Positions 44,664 to 53,709 of a stretch of 64,000 bases of DNA are shown piece by piece. Source of the stretch: Paenibacillus glycanilyticus (GTDB taxonomy: Bacteria; Bacillota; Bacilli; Paenibacillales; Paenibacillaceae); assembly GCF_030161375.1 (NCBI RefSeq), contig NZ_BSSQ01000035.1:1-64000 (forward strand), written 5' to 3'. Position numbers and translations under genes: made by a program. Below the pieces are notes generated by a model that did not search any database, was not told the DNA's origin, and worked only from the letters and a program-made list of their open reading frames with translations. The stretch's first letter is position 1. Each line of letters opens with the position of its first letter.

Positions 44664-45662
44664 CTAGAATAGCTTGCTCTCAGGATCAATCTTGCCGGCT
44701 ATCCAATTGACGCCTACGACCATGAAGAAGCCAAGAACGGATTGGAACAAACCGACAGCTGCGCTGAGCGAAATATCGCCGGAAGACATCAAGGCATTGT
44801 ACACATAAGTGTTGATGACATCCGTTGTCTCCTTGAGCACGCCTTGATTGAGCGGAACGTTGTAGAACAAACCGAAATCGCTGCTGAATATGCCGCCAAC
44901 CGCCAGTATCGTTAAAATAATCATCATCGGCTTAAGCAGCGGAATCATGATCTTTCGGATTTGCTGCCCTCTGCTTGCACCGTCGATTGCCGCTGCCTCG
45001 TACAGCGACTGGTCCTGTCCCGCGATGGCCGCGAGGTAAATAATGACGCCATAACCCGTGCCCTTCCAATGGGCGAAGAAGATTAAGATAAACGGCCAAT
45101 ACTTCGGATCGGTATAAAAGCTGATCTCTTCAATGCCAAAAGGCTTCAGGATCCCCATATTGATAAACCCGTTTGGCGACAGAAACGCGTAAGCCAGATA
45201 TCCGACAATAACCCAAGACAGAAAGTAAGGCATGAACATAATCGTCTGATAGGTCTTGGCCGACTTGCGGTTGCGAATCTCATTCAAGGCGATCGCAACC
45301 GAAACGGCGATAACGAGCCCAAGCACAATGTTTATCACGTTATAACCGATCGTATTTCGCATAATCCGGTACAAGTCCGGCGAGTCCCAGAAAAACTCGA
45401 AGTTGTAAAAGCCTACCCATTCGCTGTCAAACAGCGTTGACCAGAAGCTGTTGCTATACGTGATGTACTTGAATGGAATTACTAATCCGACCATCGGCAA
45501 GTAAGCAAATATCAGCAGGAAAATTGCTCCCGGTATAAACATGCTGTACAATGCTCCATGCCTTCTCATCTCGAAGAAAAAGCCCTTTTTCCTTTGCTTG
45601 CTCTCCGCTTTCGTGCCTTGTATAAGGCCATTTGCCACCATTTCTCCCGTTGCCTTGCTCAA
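44664..45662 (-). CDS. Sugar ABC transporter permease (LplB type)
   Basis: 332 residues with a cytoplasmic N-terminus and six membrane segments; EAA loop in YEAAAIDGASRGQQIRKIMIPL. It starts with TTG at 45662 behind GGGAGGGAG; an internal ATG at codon 8 is a weaker alternative. First gene of the permease-permease-receptor operon. The 121 bp upstream contain only a poor cre-like match (about 45730) and no clear terminator, so the operon may also be read from the kinase gene. Confidence 0.95.
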   Translation of the reverse strand: MSKATGEMVANGLIQGTKAESKQRKKGFFFEMRRHGALYSMFIPGAIFLLIFAYLPMVGLVIPFKYITYSNSFWSTLFDSEWVGFYNFEFFWDSPDLYRIMRNTIGYNVINIVLGLVIAVSVAIALNEIRNRKSAKTYQTIMFMPYFLSWVIVGYLAYAFLSPNGFINMGILKPFGIEEISFYTDPKYWPFILIFFAHWKGTGYGVIIYLAAIAGQDQSLYEAAAIDGASRGQQIRKIMIPLLKPMMIILTILAVGGIFSSDFGLFYNVPLNQGVLKETTDVINTYVYNALMSSGDISLSAAVGLFQSVLGFFMVVGVNWIAGKIDPESKLF

Positions 45663-45783
45663 AGAGGCTCCCTCCCTGCTACGTTATCATTCATCTTTGG
45701 AATGCCTTCATCGTACAGGGAAATAAAGCGTTTTCGAAGGATTTTATCATAGAGAAACACTGCACATTTTATAGATGTTGCCT

Positions 45784-47559
45784 TTACGTTTGCGTCTCCA
45801 GCCGGTAAGCGGGAACCTCGAAGCTGAGCACCGTCTTTCTTCCCGGATCGCTTTCGATCCGAAGACCGGCTTCCGGGCCAAATACGGCTACAAGCCTCAG
45901 ATGAACATTGAGCAGGCCGATTCTTTCCGACGTCTTCACGCTGGCGCTCTGAGCTAACCTATCTTTTATTTCGAGTATTCGTTCAGTCGTAAAGCCAGGG
46001 CCGTCGTCACAGACGGCAATCCTGATCCTCTCACTGGACTTAGTAACTTGCAAGGAAATTCGGCCTCCTTCGATTCGCCTCTCAATACTATGAACGATAG
46101 CGTTCTCGATTAAGGGCTGGAGCGTGAATTTGGGCAGCTGAAGCTGCTTCGCGTCTTCGTCGATCTGCATGTTGAATTGCAGCTTGTCGCGGAAACGGAG
46201 CTTGGAGACGCGGATATAGTGGCTTATGAAGTCGGCTTCTTGCGCGACCGTGTTCCACTCGCTGCGCCAATCCATGCTCTGGCGGAACAGACGGGAGAAG
46301 CTGGCCACGATATCCGCCGTTTCCGTGTCCCGTTTTTTCACCAAGGTCATTCGTATGGACTCCATCGTATTGAATAGAAAATGCGGATTGATTTGGCTTT
46401 GCAGCGCTCTCAGCTCCGCGCCTTGCTTCTCGATAACGAGCTGCTTGCGCTCGATATCCTGCTGGTACACTTCCGAGATCAACTCGTTAATGCGGTGGAT
46501 CATATTGCGGAAGCTCCGGTTGAGCTCCCCAATCTCGTCTCCGGTATGATCGGGTTCGGGCGCGGCCATTCTGCCGTCCCTAATGGTTGCCATATGGCGG
46601 ACAAGCAGCTTCAGCCGCCGTGACAGCCTTTCGGAGAAAATCATCGTGAGCAGCAATGAGATAAGCACGCAAATGAAGCAAACAAGCAGACTTTGACGTA
46701 CAATGTCTCCGATGTTGGACAACACCGTGCCTGACGAGAATATCGCGACCAGCTTCCAGCCCGTAAACGGACTTCTGAGTTCCAGTGGGAGCGTCACGAC
46801 CGTATTGCCGTCTTTCTTCGACTGGTTAAAGATAGGAGCGATACCGGGAATGCTGTCGAAGGCTTGGCCGATATAATCGCGGTTGGCATTTGCCGTCATC
46901 ACGCGCCCCTCAGAATCAAGCAAATAAATATCCTTGTTGCCGGTCTCCATCTGGATATATTTATATAAGGTTGTTTCGGCAACGCTTAGCTGCAGCAGAT
47001 GGGTATAGCTGGAGACACTGGAAAGCTGCCGTCCGATCACGATTTCCTGGCGGTTGTTCTGGTCATCCTTCTTGAGCCCCAGCAGAACATTGTCGCCTTT
47101 GCCTTTCATTAATTGTTGCGACCAATCCTCACGTTTGATCTCATTGCTTAGTTCCAGCAGGAAGGTTCGGTCTTTAATGGTGGAAGGATTATCGGAGAAC
47201 AACACCATTTCCGTCTTGTTGTTGAGAATCGTAAGTCCCGAGGAATAGGTATCAAAGATGGTGCTGTAATCCTTCTGGTACTGCACGAATTCTTCTTCCG
47301 TCGCGTCTAGGCCTCTGTATTCCGTATCGAGATAATTCGTAAGGGAGCGGTCCAGCATCACGCGGTCTGAAAACTTGATAATATTAGTGATTTCATCCGA
47401 TATATTCGCGCCGATCTGCTGCAGTCCGATTCGGTTAATGCGGTCGTTGTTCTGGAGCGTCACGCTTGTCAAGCTGCTGATCAGATAATAACCAAGCACA
47501 AGGATTGGAATGAGTACAACAAGCAAATACGACAGCAGCAGTTTTTTGCGCATCTTCAC
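45784..47559 (-). CDS. Sensor histidine kinase, YesM-type
   Basis: 591 residues. Two membrane helices (about 6-28 and 285-310) flank an extracellular sensor; HAMP segment (GDEIGELNRSFRNMIHRIN), phosphoacceptor His393 in QSQINPHFLFNTMESI, and an ATPase domain with NAIVHSIE (N box) and CDDGPGF. Starts with GTG after GGGGGGAG; ATG two codons later is possible. Lies 21 bp after its response regulator gene. Senses an unknown signal linked to the adjacent transporter. Confidence 0.95.
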   Translation of the reverse strand: MKMRKKLLLSYLLVVLIPILVLGYYLISSLTSVTLQNNDRINRIGLQQIGANISDEITNIIKFSDRVMLDRSLTNYLDTEYRGLDATEEEFVQYQKDYSTIFDTYSSGLTILNNKTEMVLFSDNPSTIKDRTFLLELSNEIKREDWSQQLMKGKGDNVLLGLKKDDQNNRQEIVIGRQLSSVSSYTHLLQLSVAETTLYKYIQMETGNKDIYLLDSEGRVMTANANRDYIGQAFDSIPGIAPIFNQSKKDGNTVVTLPLELRSPFTGWKLVAIFSSGTVLSNIGDIVRQSLLVCFICVLISLLLTMIFSERLSRRLKLLVRHMATIRDGRMAAPEPDHTGDEIGELNRSFRNMIHRINELISEVYQQDIERKQLVIEKQGAELRALQSQINPHFLFNTMESIRMTLVKKRDTETADIVASFSRLFRQSMDWRSEWNTVAQEADFISHYIRVSKLRFRDKLQFNMQIDEDAKQLQLPKFTLQPLIENAIVHSIERRIEGGRISLQVTKSSERIRIAVCDDGPGFTTERILEIKDRLAQSASVKTSERIGLLNVHLRLVAVFGPEAGLRIESDPGRKTVLSFEVPAYRLETQT

Positions 47560-47580
47560 CCGCGTTTCTCCCCCCTCCCG

Positions 47581-49143
47581 TCATTTCATCAATGAACGTT
47601 TCCCAAGCTTATATTCGGCGAAGGAAATCCCCTCGTAACGCTTGAACTGGCGGTAGAAATGCTCGACGTTGTTGTAACCCGCCATCCTTATAAATTCCAT
47701 AACCTTGCCCGGCTTTTGCAAAATCAAACGTTTCACTTCCGAGATGCGCACTTTATTCAAATAATCGTTAAAGGGCTCCCCCATCTTCTGTTTAAACAAC
47801 TGCCCCAAATAGGCGGCATTCAAATAGAACTGTCCTGCCAAGCTTTTGAGCGACAATGGCTCCTGATAATGCTCGTGAATGTACGCCACAATCTGTTTAA
47901 TCAACTCCGGTTCCTTCACGGCATCCGCATTAAGAATGCGGCCGCTCGTCTCAAAGGCGAGCTGAACAAGCCATTCCCTTAATCCATGGGGAAGATTCGC
48001 CCCCTCCGCCGGTAACTTCGCATAGTTATCGCCCATCTCCATGCCATGCTTTTGGCATAAGGTATGAAATTGCAGGACAATGCCGTACAGCAGGCTTCTA
48101 ATTTCCGCTTTTGTTACAGCCTTTGGAACAATCTCGGTTATAAAGGTTGAGATATGGCCCGTAATGGCTGTTTTGTCCCCCGACTCCACCGCATCCATCA
48201 GTGCATGAATATCCCAAACAAGCTTCAACGCATTCAAGGAATCGGATTTAGGCTCGGATTCGACAAACAGCTTAACGGCATCTTGGCTGCCCTCCCAAGT
48301 TTCCAGCATTTGATTGGCCTCCTGTTTCCCCCCTGCGATAGCCTCAAGCGGATAAGAACGGCTGACGCCTATTCTCACATCCGTCTTGAAGATCGATTTC
48401 ATGGCGGAGCGGACATGCCGAAGCTTGAGCATAACCTTGTCGAAATCGTCTGACTGAAGAATGACGCCTATTCTGCCGAACGAATCGTCATATACATAAC
48501 CTATAGAGGCTTGTTCAATTAGTTCTTCCGCAATATTGTGCAGTCCGAATTTATATAAGGTTGCGTCTCCCGGTTTATTGCGATAAATGAGGTAATAATC
48601 GGCTATCTCCAACATCGCGATTCGAATAAGAGGCCTTAGACCGATCTGATAACGAGACTGCAAAACGCTTCTCCCCTGTTCAGACAGATGGCCGTTCGAC
48701 AGATCGATCAGCATTTTGGCGCGCGCATTCCGATAGGTTTGCAAGTCTGCCGATAATTGGCTTTGCGTATGATCAAGCTGCCTTCTAATAGATGTAAGCG
48801 TTTCCTTAAGTTCGGTTACGTCTACGGGCTTGAGTAAATATTGGTTAACTCCATGTCTAAGGGCTTGCTTCGCGTAATTGAACTCATTATGACCGCTTAA
48901 AATAATGACCGCGGGCCTGCTCTCCCGCTCGCTGAATTGCCCGATCAACTCCAGACCGTCCATTTCCGGCATTCGAATATCGGTAATAACCAGATGGTAA
49001 TGCTCGCGGGTCAATTTCTCCATAGCTTCAAACCCATTGCCGGCCGTATCTTTTATCGTAAATCCGTAATGCTCCCACTCAATCAGCATTTGCATGCCTT
49101 CCATCACCAAAGGCTCGTCGTCAACCAGCAATACGTTATACAT
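47581..49143 (-). CDS. AraC-type response regulator, YesN-like
   Basis: 520 residues. Receiver with Asp8-Asp9 and phosphoacceptor Asp55 (VITDIRMPEMDG), middle linker, and C-terminal double helix-turn-helix (LSLKSLAGQFYLNAAYLGQLF and the MEFIRMAGYNNVEHFYRQF repeat). The start is ATG 49143 behind AGGAGGAGA; the longer frame runs into the divergent control region and adds non-receiver sequence. Pairs with the downstream kinase; presumed activator of the second uptake locus. Two inverted repeats lie upstream. Confidence 0.95.
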   Translation of the reverse strand: MYNVLLVDDEPLVMEGMQMLIEWEHYGFTIKDTAGNGFEAMEKLTREHYHLVITDIRMPEMDGLELIGQFSERESRPAVIILSGHNEFNYAKQALRHGVNQYLLKPVDVTELKETLTSIRRQLDHTQSQLSADLQTYRNARAKMLIDLSNGHLSEQGRSVLQSRYQIGLRPLIRIAMLEIADYYLIYRNKPGDATLYKFGLHNIAEELIEQASIGYVYDDSFGRIGVILQSDDFDKVMLKLRHVRSAMKSIFKTDVRIGVSRSYPLEAIAGGKQEANQMLETWEGSQDAVKLFVESEPKSDSLNALKLVWDIHALMDAVESGDKTAITGHISTFITEIVPKAVTKAEIRSLLYGIVLQFHTLCQKHGMEMGDNYAKLPAEGANLPHGLREWLVQLAFETSGRILNADAVKEPELIKQIVAYIHEHYQEPLSLKSLAGQFYLNAAYLGQLFKQKMGEPFNDYLNKVRISEVKRLILQKPGKVMEFIRMAGYNNVEHFYRQFKRYEGISFAEYKLGKRSLMK

Positions 49144-49187
49144 CCTATCTCCTCCTATTGTTAAGGTAATAGAAAACCGCAACAGGC

Positions 49188-49217
49188 ACAGATGTTGAAA
49201 TTGCAGATAACATCTGT
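49188..49217. promoter_or_regulatory. Inverted repeat upstream of the response regulator gene
   Basis: ACAGATGT and ACATCTGT form perfect 8-bp arms separated by 14 bases, 45-75 bp before the regulator ATG. Possible operator for autoregulation or for the divergent AraC protein. Confidence 0.4.
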
Positions 49218-49286
49218 ACAAATTATGGGTTACCTTCATCTTATCTGATCCCTATGTCCGGGCATGATGGACAGACAAACGAAAAA

Positions 49287-49322
49287 TCCGACATTCTTAT
49301 CCAGCAAGGTAAGAAGATCGGA
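49287..49322. promoter_or_regulatory. Inverted repeat in the divergent regulator region
   Basis: Arms TCCGA-n2-TTCTTA and TAAGAA-n2-TCGGA, 13 of 16 positions paired, just upstream of the AraC-gene -10 region. Possible operator. Confidence 0.4.
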
Positions 49323-49333
49323 CGCAAAGTTTA

Positions 49334-49342
49334 TGCTAGAAT
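49334..49342 (+). promoter_or_regulatory. Extended -10 promoter of the AraC gene
   Basis: TGCTAGAAT gives TGn plus TAGAAT, about 57 bp before the ATG at 49399. No good -35 is visible, consistent with an activator-dependent or extended -10 promoter. Confidence 0.45.
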
Positions 49343-49398
49343 AGGCTGACTAGAGAAGAGCAGACCGGATTATCCCCTAAAGAGGTGAATGACCACGC

Positions 49399-50307
49399 AT
49401 GGATTATTTCTACTTGTCCAGATTAGCTAGATTAGACGTAAAGTGGGTCTCTGAATTACAAGGAAACGAGCATTTGCGGCAATGGAAATCAAATCCGTTC
49501 CTTGAGCTCATCATGATAACGGAAGGTCCTGTTCATCTGCAGATTGGCGAGGAGCAGCTGACTTTAAACAGCGGAGAATGCTACCTTATGCGTTCCTGGG
49601 AACAACATAAGGGGTGGAAGCCGGTTGGCGATCATTGCGGATTCTACTGGGTACAGTTTCTTGCCGATCCCGCACCGGTCTATCAAGCAGGCGGCGTTTC
49701 GGATTCATCCGAGCAGCTGGTCCTTGCTAACAACCCGCATCCGGGCATGCAGGATCTTCGCATTACCGAATCCTCCGCTTCGGATTATTTGCTGCTGCCG
49801 CGAAGATTAAAAGCGGCCAAGCGCTACGAACTTTTGGGACTATTTGAACAACTATGCGACCGGTTTCGGGAACCGGAGGGCTATTACCGCTACCGCTGTT
49901 CCCTGCTGCTTGGCCAGATTTTGGGGTTAATCGCCGAGAATTGGATGGAGCAACTACCGATGCAGACCGACTCTTCCCCTAACTATTTGCTCTATCGAAA
50001 GCTGGTTAACCTGCTGGATGAAACGTACACCGGTGACGTCAGCAGTACCGCGCTTGAATCAGAGCTGCTGCATTCCTACGTGTATTTATGCCAAGTATTC
50101 AAGAAAAACGCGGGCATTACGATTGGGACATACGTGCAGCAGCTGCGCGTTCAGCGCGCAAAGCATTTACTGGCCAGCACGAACTTGTCTGTTGCCGACA
50201 TCGCGAAGCAATGCGGTTTTGAGGATCCGTTCTATTTCTCCCGCATTTTTAAGAAGATAGAAGGTCTTGGACCAAGCGGCTACCGCTCAAGTACGTCTTC
50301 CACTTAG
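49399..50307 (+). CDS. AraC family transcriptional regulator
   Basis: 302 residues. The N-terminal ~150 form a cupin-like sugar-binding arm (LELIMITEGPVHLQIGEEQLTLNSG), and the C-terminus has two helix-turn-helix motifs ending in SVADIAKQCGFEDPFYFSRIF, the standard AraC signature. ATG after AGAGGTG. Divergent from the second two-component system and followed by a terminator, so a single-gene unit. A local regulator of the polysaccharide genes is likely; its inducer is unknown. Confidence 0.9.
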   Translation: MDYFYLSRLARLDVKWVSELQGNEHLRQWKSNPFLELIMITEGPVHLQIGEEQLTLNSGECYLMRSWEQHKGWKPVGDHCGFYWVQFLADPAPVYQAGGVSDSSEQLVLANNPHPGMQDLRITESSASDYLLLPRRLKAAKRYELLGLFEQLCDRFREPEGYYRYRCSLLLGQILGLIAENWMEQLPMQTDSSPNYLLYRKLVNLLDETYTGDVSSTALESELLHSYVYLCQVFKKNAGITIGTYVQQLRVQRAKHLLASTNLSVADIAKQCGFEDPFYFSRIFKKIEGLGPSGYRSSTSST

Positions 50308-50331
50308 CCTGCAGTAAGCCGGGTATGCTAC

Positions 50332-50369
50332 AAAGCGGGCATGCCATCTTGTATTGGCATGCCCGCTTT
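50332..50369. terminator. Bidirectional terminator between AraC and SGNH genes
   Basis: 15-bp perfect stem AAAGCGGGCATGCCA / TGGCATGCCCGCTTT with an 8-base loop, between convergent genes. Confidence 0.9.
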
Positions 50370-50393
50370 GTTGCTGATCCCATCACTTGGCTA

Positions 50394-51086
50394 CTAGATT
50401 TCGATCCCTTGACGGGATAAATCGTTCTTCAGCGTTTGGGCCATCCTATTATAGCCGAGAACATGGGGATGAAGTCCGTCAACCGTCAAGCCGTCAAGCA
50501 GCGTCATGCCATCTTGGCCAACAAGCTCGGAGTGATAGTCTACGAATAGATGGCTTTGGCGCTGGGCCAAAGCTTGCAGCCTGCCGTTTATTCGGACGAT
50601 CATCTCGTTGCGCGGGGCATTCGTTCGGTTGCCCGGTATATTCGTCGGCAATAGCGAACATAGAATCAGCTTTTGCCCATGCTCATCCGCCATTTGAACG
50701 ATCGCTTCAATATTTTTCCCAATTAGCTGCTCGACTTCTTGCGGCGTATTGCCCGCCGCTCCCTCATCATCCAGCACCCAGGTATCATTAATGCCAATCA
50801 TGATAACCGCGTAGGCTGGCCTCAGTTGGATCACATCCGCTATAAATCTTCGTTTCGCAAACTCGGTCTTGTCTCCGGCGATTCCGCGGTTAATGACAAT
50901 GCGGGACGTCCCTCCGAAAAAAGCCTGCAACTCCCAGCAATGGGTTATGGAATCGCCAACAAATACGAAATCGACTGACAGCTTGTTATTAACGATAACA
51001 TCGTTTTTCGCGTCAAATTCAAGCCTGCGCGCATCCGCCGCAGCGTGAACCGTGAACAGGCCGGGACGAACGATTGGACTATGCAT
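50394..51086 (-). CDS. SGNH/GDSL-type hydrolase
   Basis: 230 residues, no signal peptide. Block I FVFVGDSITHCWE gives the nucleophile Ser46; an oxyanion Gly (GIAGDKT) and block III IGINDTW are present; Asp203 and His206 in DGLHPHVLGYNRM complete the triad. The family includes carbohydrate deacetylases, so it may remove acetyl groups from imported oligosaccharides. The start is ATG 51086 after AAGGAG; the longer frame adds unrelated N-terminal residues. Confidence 0.9.
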   Translation of the reverse strand: MHSPIVRPGLFTVHAAADARRLEFDAKNDVIVNNKLSVDFVFVGDSITHCWELQAFFGGTSRIVINRGIAGDKTEFAKRRFIADVIQLRPAYAVIMIGINDTWVLDDEGAAGNTPQEVEQLIGKNIEAIVQMADEHGQKLILCSLLPTNIPGNRTNAPRNEMIVRINGRLQALAQRQSHLFVDYHSELVGQDGMTLLDGLTVDGLHPHVLGYNRMAQTLKNDLSRQGIEI

Positions 51087-51185
51087 AGGTAGACAGCTCC
51101 TTTTTAACGCTTTCTCCCTAGAATAGCCGAGCTTGATCATCGCATGAAATGTAATAGTTACAGGATCTTACTGTAATATTTATGG

Positions 51186-51191
51186 TATAAT
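51186..51191 (+). promoter_or_regulatory. -10 box of the acetyltransferase gene
   Basis: Perfect TATAAT 41 bp before the ATG; the -35 region is not convincing. Confidence 0.5.
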
Positions 51192-51226
51192 GCTTCATTA
51201 TTGTTAACGACATGGAGGTTGCCAGC

Positions 51227-51790
51227 ATGAGTTTTCAACATCATTTTACAACGTTCCCTGTCATAGAAACGGAGCGGCTTATTCTCAGAGCGTTTGCCCA
51301 AGAGGATTCAACGGATGCGGATGCTTTGTTTGAAATGCTGTCTGACGCCGAGAGCGCCAAGTATTTCGGAAACACGCCCATGAACTCGAGGGAACAAGCC
51401 GTTCAATTAATCGGCAGAGGCCAGCACAGATTTGAAGCGATGGAAATGATCCGCTGGGCGATTACGCTTAAGGATCAAGGCACGGTTATTGGCATGGTTA
51501 TAGCAAGAGATTTCGAGCTTGATGCAGCAGGCGATTTGGAATACATCATCCTGCCGGACTATTGGGGAAAAGGCTATATGACCGAAGCTCTTCAAGCGGT
51601 TATTGCCTACGGATTCGATATCCTGGAGCTGAAGCGTCTGCAAGCAAAAGTCATGCCCGAGAATTTCGTTTCCCTTGCCGTATTGCGTAAATTGCGCTTC
51701 CAACAGGAAGGATTGCTGCGGCAATATCCTTTTGGACGATGGATTACGGATACGCTTATGTTCTCTCTTCTTGATTCGGAGTGGAAATAA
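51227..51790 (+). CDS. GNAT family N-acetyltransferase (RimJ/RimL type)
   Basis: 187 residues. Begins with the typical PVIETERLILRAF, has the acetyl-CoA segment LPDYWGKGYMTEAL (Q/RxxGxG-like loop) and the closing pattern KLRFQQEGLLRQYPFGRWI. It acetylates a protein N-terminus or small amine; substrate unknown. The start is ATG 51227 behind GGAGG; the ATG five codons earlier contains that site. Single gene with its own terminator. Confidence 0.9.
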   Translation: MSFQHHFTTFPVIETERLILRAFAQEDSTDADALFEMLSDAESAKYFGNTPMNSREQAVQLIGRGQHRFEAMEMIRWAITLKDQGTVIGMVIARDFELDAAGDLEYIILPDYWGKGYMTEALQAVIAYGFDILELKRLQAKVMPENFVSLAVLRKLRFQQEGLLRQYPFGRWITDTLMFSLLDSEWK

Positions 51791-51805
51791 ACCCTCTGGA
51801 ACGCC

Positions 51806-51836
51806 AAAAAGAACGATTTCAACAATCGTTCTTTTT
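51806..51836. terminator. Bidirectional terminator between GNAT and TetR genes
   Basis: AAAAAGAACGATT / AATCGTTCTTTTT arms around a short loop, between convergent genes. Confidence 0.9.
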
Positions 51837-51856
51837 GTTTGCTTTTTAACGCCATT

Positions 51857-52531
51857 TCAGAACAAATCGCGGGTTATTTTCTTCGCCAGGAATTCGCATT
51901 TGGCCGCCATGGCCGCATCATCCGGCAGGTGCTGGAACTCCGGCTTGAATAGCTGCTGCTTCTTCAACTTATAATATTCAAGCAGTACTTCTTCCAGCGA
52001 CATCTGGTAGCTCATCAGGAACTTTACGTCCATCATCGCTCTTACGAGTACATGCTCCTGAAGGAATAACAAATTCTCGTTAAACGCATTGTAGATTCCT
52101 TTGCTTTTCCCTTCGAGATGAATCGCACGAATCTTCTCTTCCCGCTTCTTCATCGCATCGGTTAACCGAATGTGCAGATCCGGATATACCGCCTGCAGTT
52201 CATTCATGAACCCGTCGGAAATATAAGCCGCAATCAGGATCGACTGCTCCAGGAGTTGTTGAAATACGGTTCCATAAGAGTCCACCGTTCTAGCAGGATC
52301 AACGTCAAACTCTTCGATGAAATCGACGAGCACATCAACCGCGCTCCCCATAACCTCTTCCTTGGATGCAAAATATTTATACATCGTTGCCTTGCTGACA
52401 TCCATATACTTGCAGATAGTTTCCATTCGAAGCGCCTGAAAACCATTCTTTCGAACGATGGGGATTACTTTTGCCACAAGTTTGCTTCTCATTTCCGCAT
52501 GCGGATCTTTGATCTCTTCCTTTGGGGTCAT
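51857..52531 (-). CDS. TetR family transcriptional regulator
   Basis: 224 residues. N-terminal helix-turn-helix RMETICKYMDVSKATMYKYFASKEEVM is typical of TetR; the rest is a helical ligand-binding domain without recognisable relatives. The start is ATG 52531 behind GGAGG; the longer frame would run into the divergent gene. Divergent from the aldo-keto reductase gene with an inverted repeat between them, so it probably represses that gene and itself. Confidence 0.9.
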   Translation of the reverse strand: MTPKEEIKDPHAEMRSKLVAKVIPIVRKNGFQALRMETICKYMDVSKATMYKYFASKEEVMGSAVDVLVDFIEEFDVDPARTVDSYGTVFQQLLEQSILIAAYISDGFMNELQAVYPDLHIRLTDAMKKREEKIRAIHLEGKSKGIYNAFNENLLFLQEHVLVRAMMDVKFLMSYQMSLEEVLLEYYKLKKQQLFKPEFQHLPDDAAMAAKCEFLAKKITRDLF

Positions 52532-52606
52532 GCCGGATGCCTCCTTCAATAGCCCTATTATACAAAAAAACGAAGTTAATGAACACACTAAACGTTTTTT
52601 ACGTTT

Positions 52607-52625
52607 TTCGTTTACTTCGAACGAA
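52607..52625. promoter_or_regulatory. Putative TetR operator
   Basis: TTCGTT-n7-AACGAA, perfect 6-bp arms, halfway between the divergent tetR-like and aldo-keto reductase genes and just ahead of a TATTCT -10-like sequence for the reductase. Confidence 0.5.
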
Positions 52626-52681
52626 TCCTGTGGTATTCTGTTCACCGTAATCGAATTTATTTCGAAGGAGCGAATTAAAAG

Positions 52682-53653
52682 ATGAAAACAAGACAACTTG
52701 GCAACAGCGATCTGACCGTATCTTCAATCGGACTTGGCATGATGGGAATGTCCTCCGGCATTTATGGTCTGACGAATGATCAAGAATCGATAAACGTTAT
52801 ACACCGCGCTTTGGAATTGGGCGTAACGCTATTGGATACAGCCGATGCTTACGGCAACGGGCACAACGAAGAGCTTCTCGGACAAGCATTGAAGGGACGC
52901 CGCGATCAAGCGGTCGTTGCGACCAAATTCACTTTTGGACCCAACTGGGAATTCCGCGGAGGCCATCCCGATTACGTCAAGCAAGCGATCGACGAGAGCC
53001 TCAAGCGGCTTGGCCTCGATTATATCGACTTATACTACCAGCATCGAGTAGATCCAAACGTGCCGATCGAAGAAACCGTTGGCGCAATGGCCGATTTGGT
53101 GAAGGCCGGCAAGGTCCGGTATTTGGGCTTGTCCGAGGCAGGCGCGGGAACGATCCGCAGAGCGCATGCCGTCCATCCGATCTCCGCGCTACAAACCGAA
53201 TATTCGCTGTGGAGCCGGGAGATCGAGGATGAAATTCTGCCCGTCGTGCGCGAGCTTGGCATCACTCACGTTGCTTACAGCCCGCTCAGCCGCGGCATTA
53301 TTTCCGGTGAAATCCGCAGCTTCTCCGACTTTGCCGAGGATGATATCCGCAAATACATGCCGCGGTATCAAGGCGACAACTTCCAGAGAAATCTGGATGT
53401 CCTTGAAGAGATTAAGAAGATTGCGGCCGAAAAGAACTGCACGCTTTCGCAGCTTGCGTTGGCATGGACCATTGCAAACGGAGCCCTTCCGATCCCGGGG
53501 ACTAAACGCCTTCCATACTTGGAGGAAAATGCCGGAGCCGCCGCGATCGAATTGACCGCGGATGAACTGGCTCGCATTGAAGCCGTCAGCCCGAAAAATA
53601 TCGCCCACGGCCAGCGCATGAACGAATCTGGCATGCAGGCCGTAAACCTGTAA
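52682..53653 (+). CDS. Aldo/keto reductase
   Basis: 323 residues of a TIM-barrel NADPH oxidoreductase. The catalytic tetrad Asp52, Tyr57 (LDTADAYGNG), Lys82 (VATKFTFG) and His121 (YYQHRVD) is complete, and the NADP site IPGTKRLPYLEENAG is near the C-terminus. It reduces aldehydes or ketones; the natural substrate is unknown. ATG after AAGGAG. Control by the divergent TetR protein suggests a detoxification role. Confidence 0.95.
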   Translation: MKTRQLGNSDLTVSSIGLGMMGMSSGIYGLTNDQESINVIHRALELGVTLLDTADAYGNGHNEELLGQALKGRRDQAVVATKFTFGPNWEFRGGHPDYVKQAIDESLKRLGLDYIDLYYQHRVDPNVPIEETVGAMADLVKAGKVRYLGLSEAGAGTIRRAHAVHPISALQTEYSLWSREIEDEILPVVRELGITHVAYSPLSRGIISGEIRSFSDFAEDDIRKYMPRYQGDNFQRNLDVLEEIKKIAAEKNCTLSQLALAWTIANGALPIPGTKRLPYLEENAGAAAIELTADELARIEAVSPKNIAHGQRMNESGMQAVNL

Positions 53654-53669
53654 GCTAATAGATATACGA

Positions 53670-53705
53670 AAGACCAAGTCAGCTCTAGGCTGCTTGGTCT
53701 TTTTC
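53670..53705. terminator. Terminator between aldo-keto reductase and GH74/PA14 genes
   Basis: AGACCAAG / CTTGGTCT arms with an inner AGC/GCT pair, followed by TTTT and preceded by AAAG; serves both convergent genes. Confidence 0.85.
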
Positions 53706-53709
53706 ATTT

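Noticed and set aside
45690..45783. AAAACGCTTTA near 45735 as a cre site for the LplB-type operon.
   Set aside because: At least three defined positions differ from the consensus on either strand; kept only as a remark.
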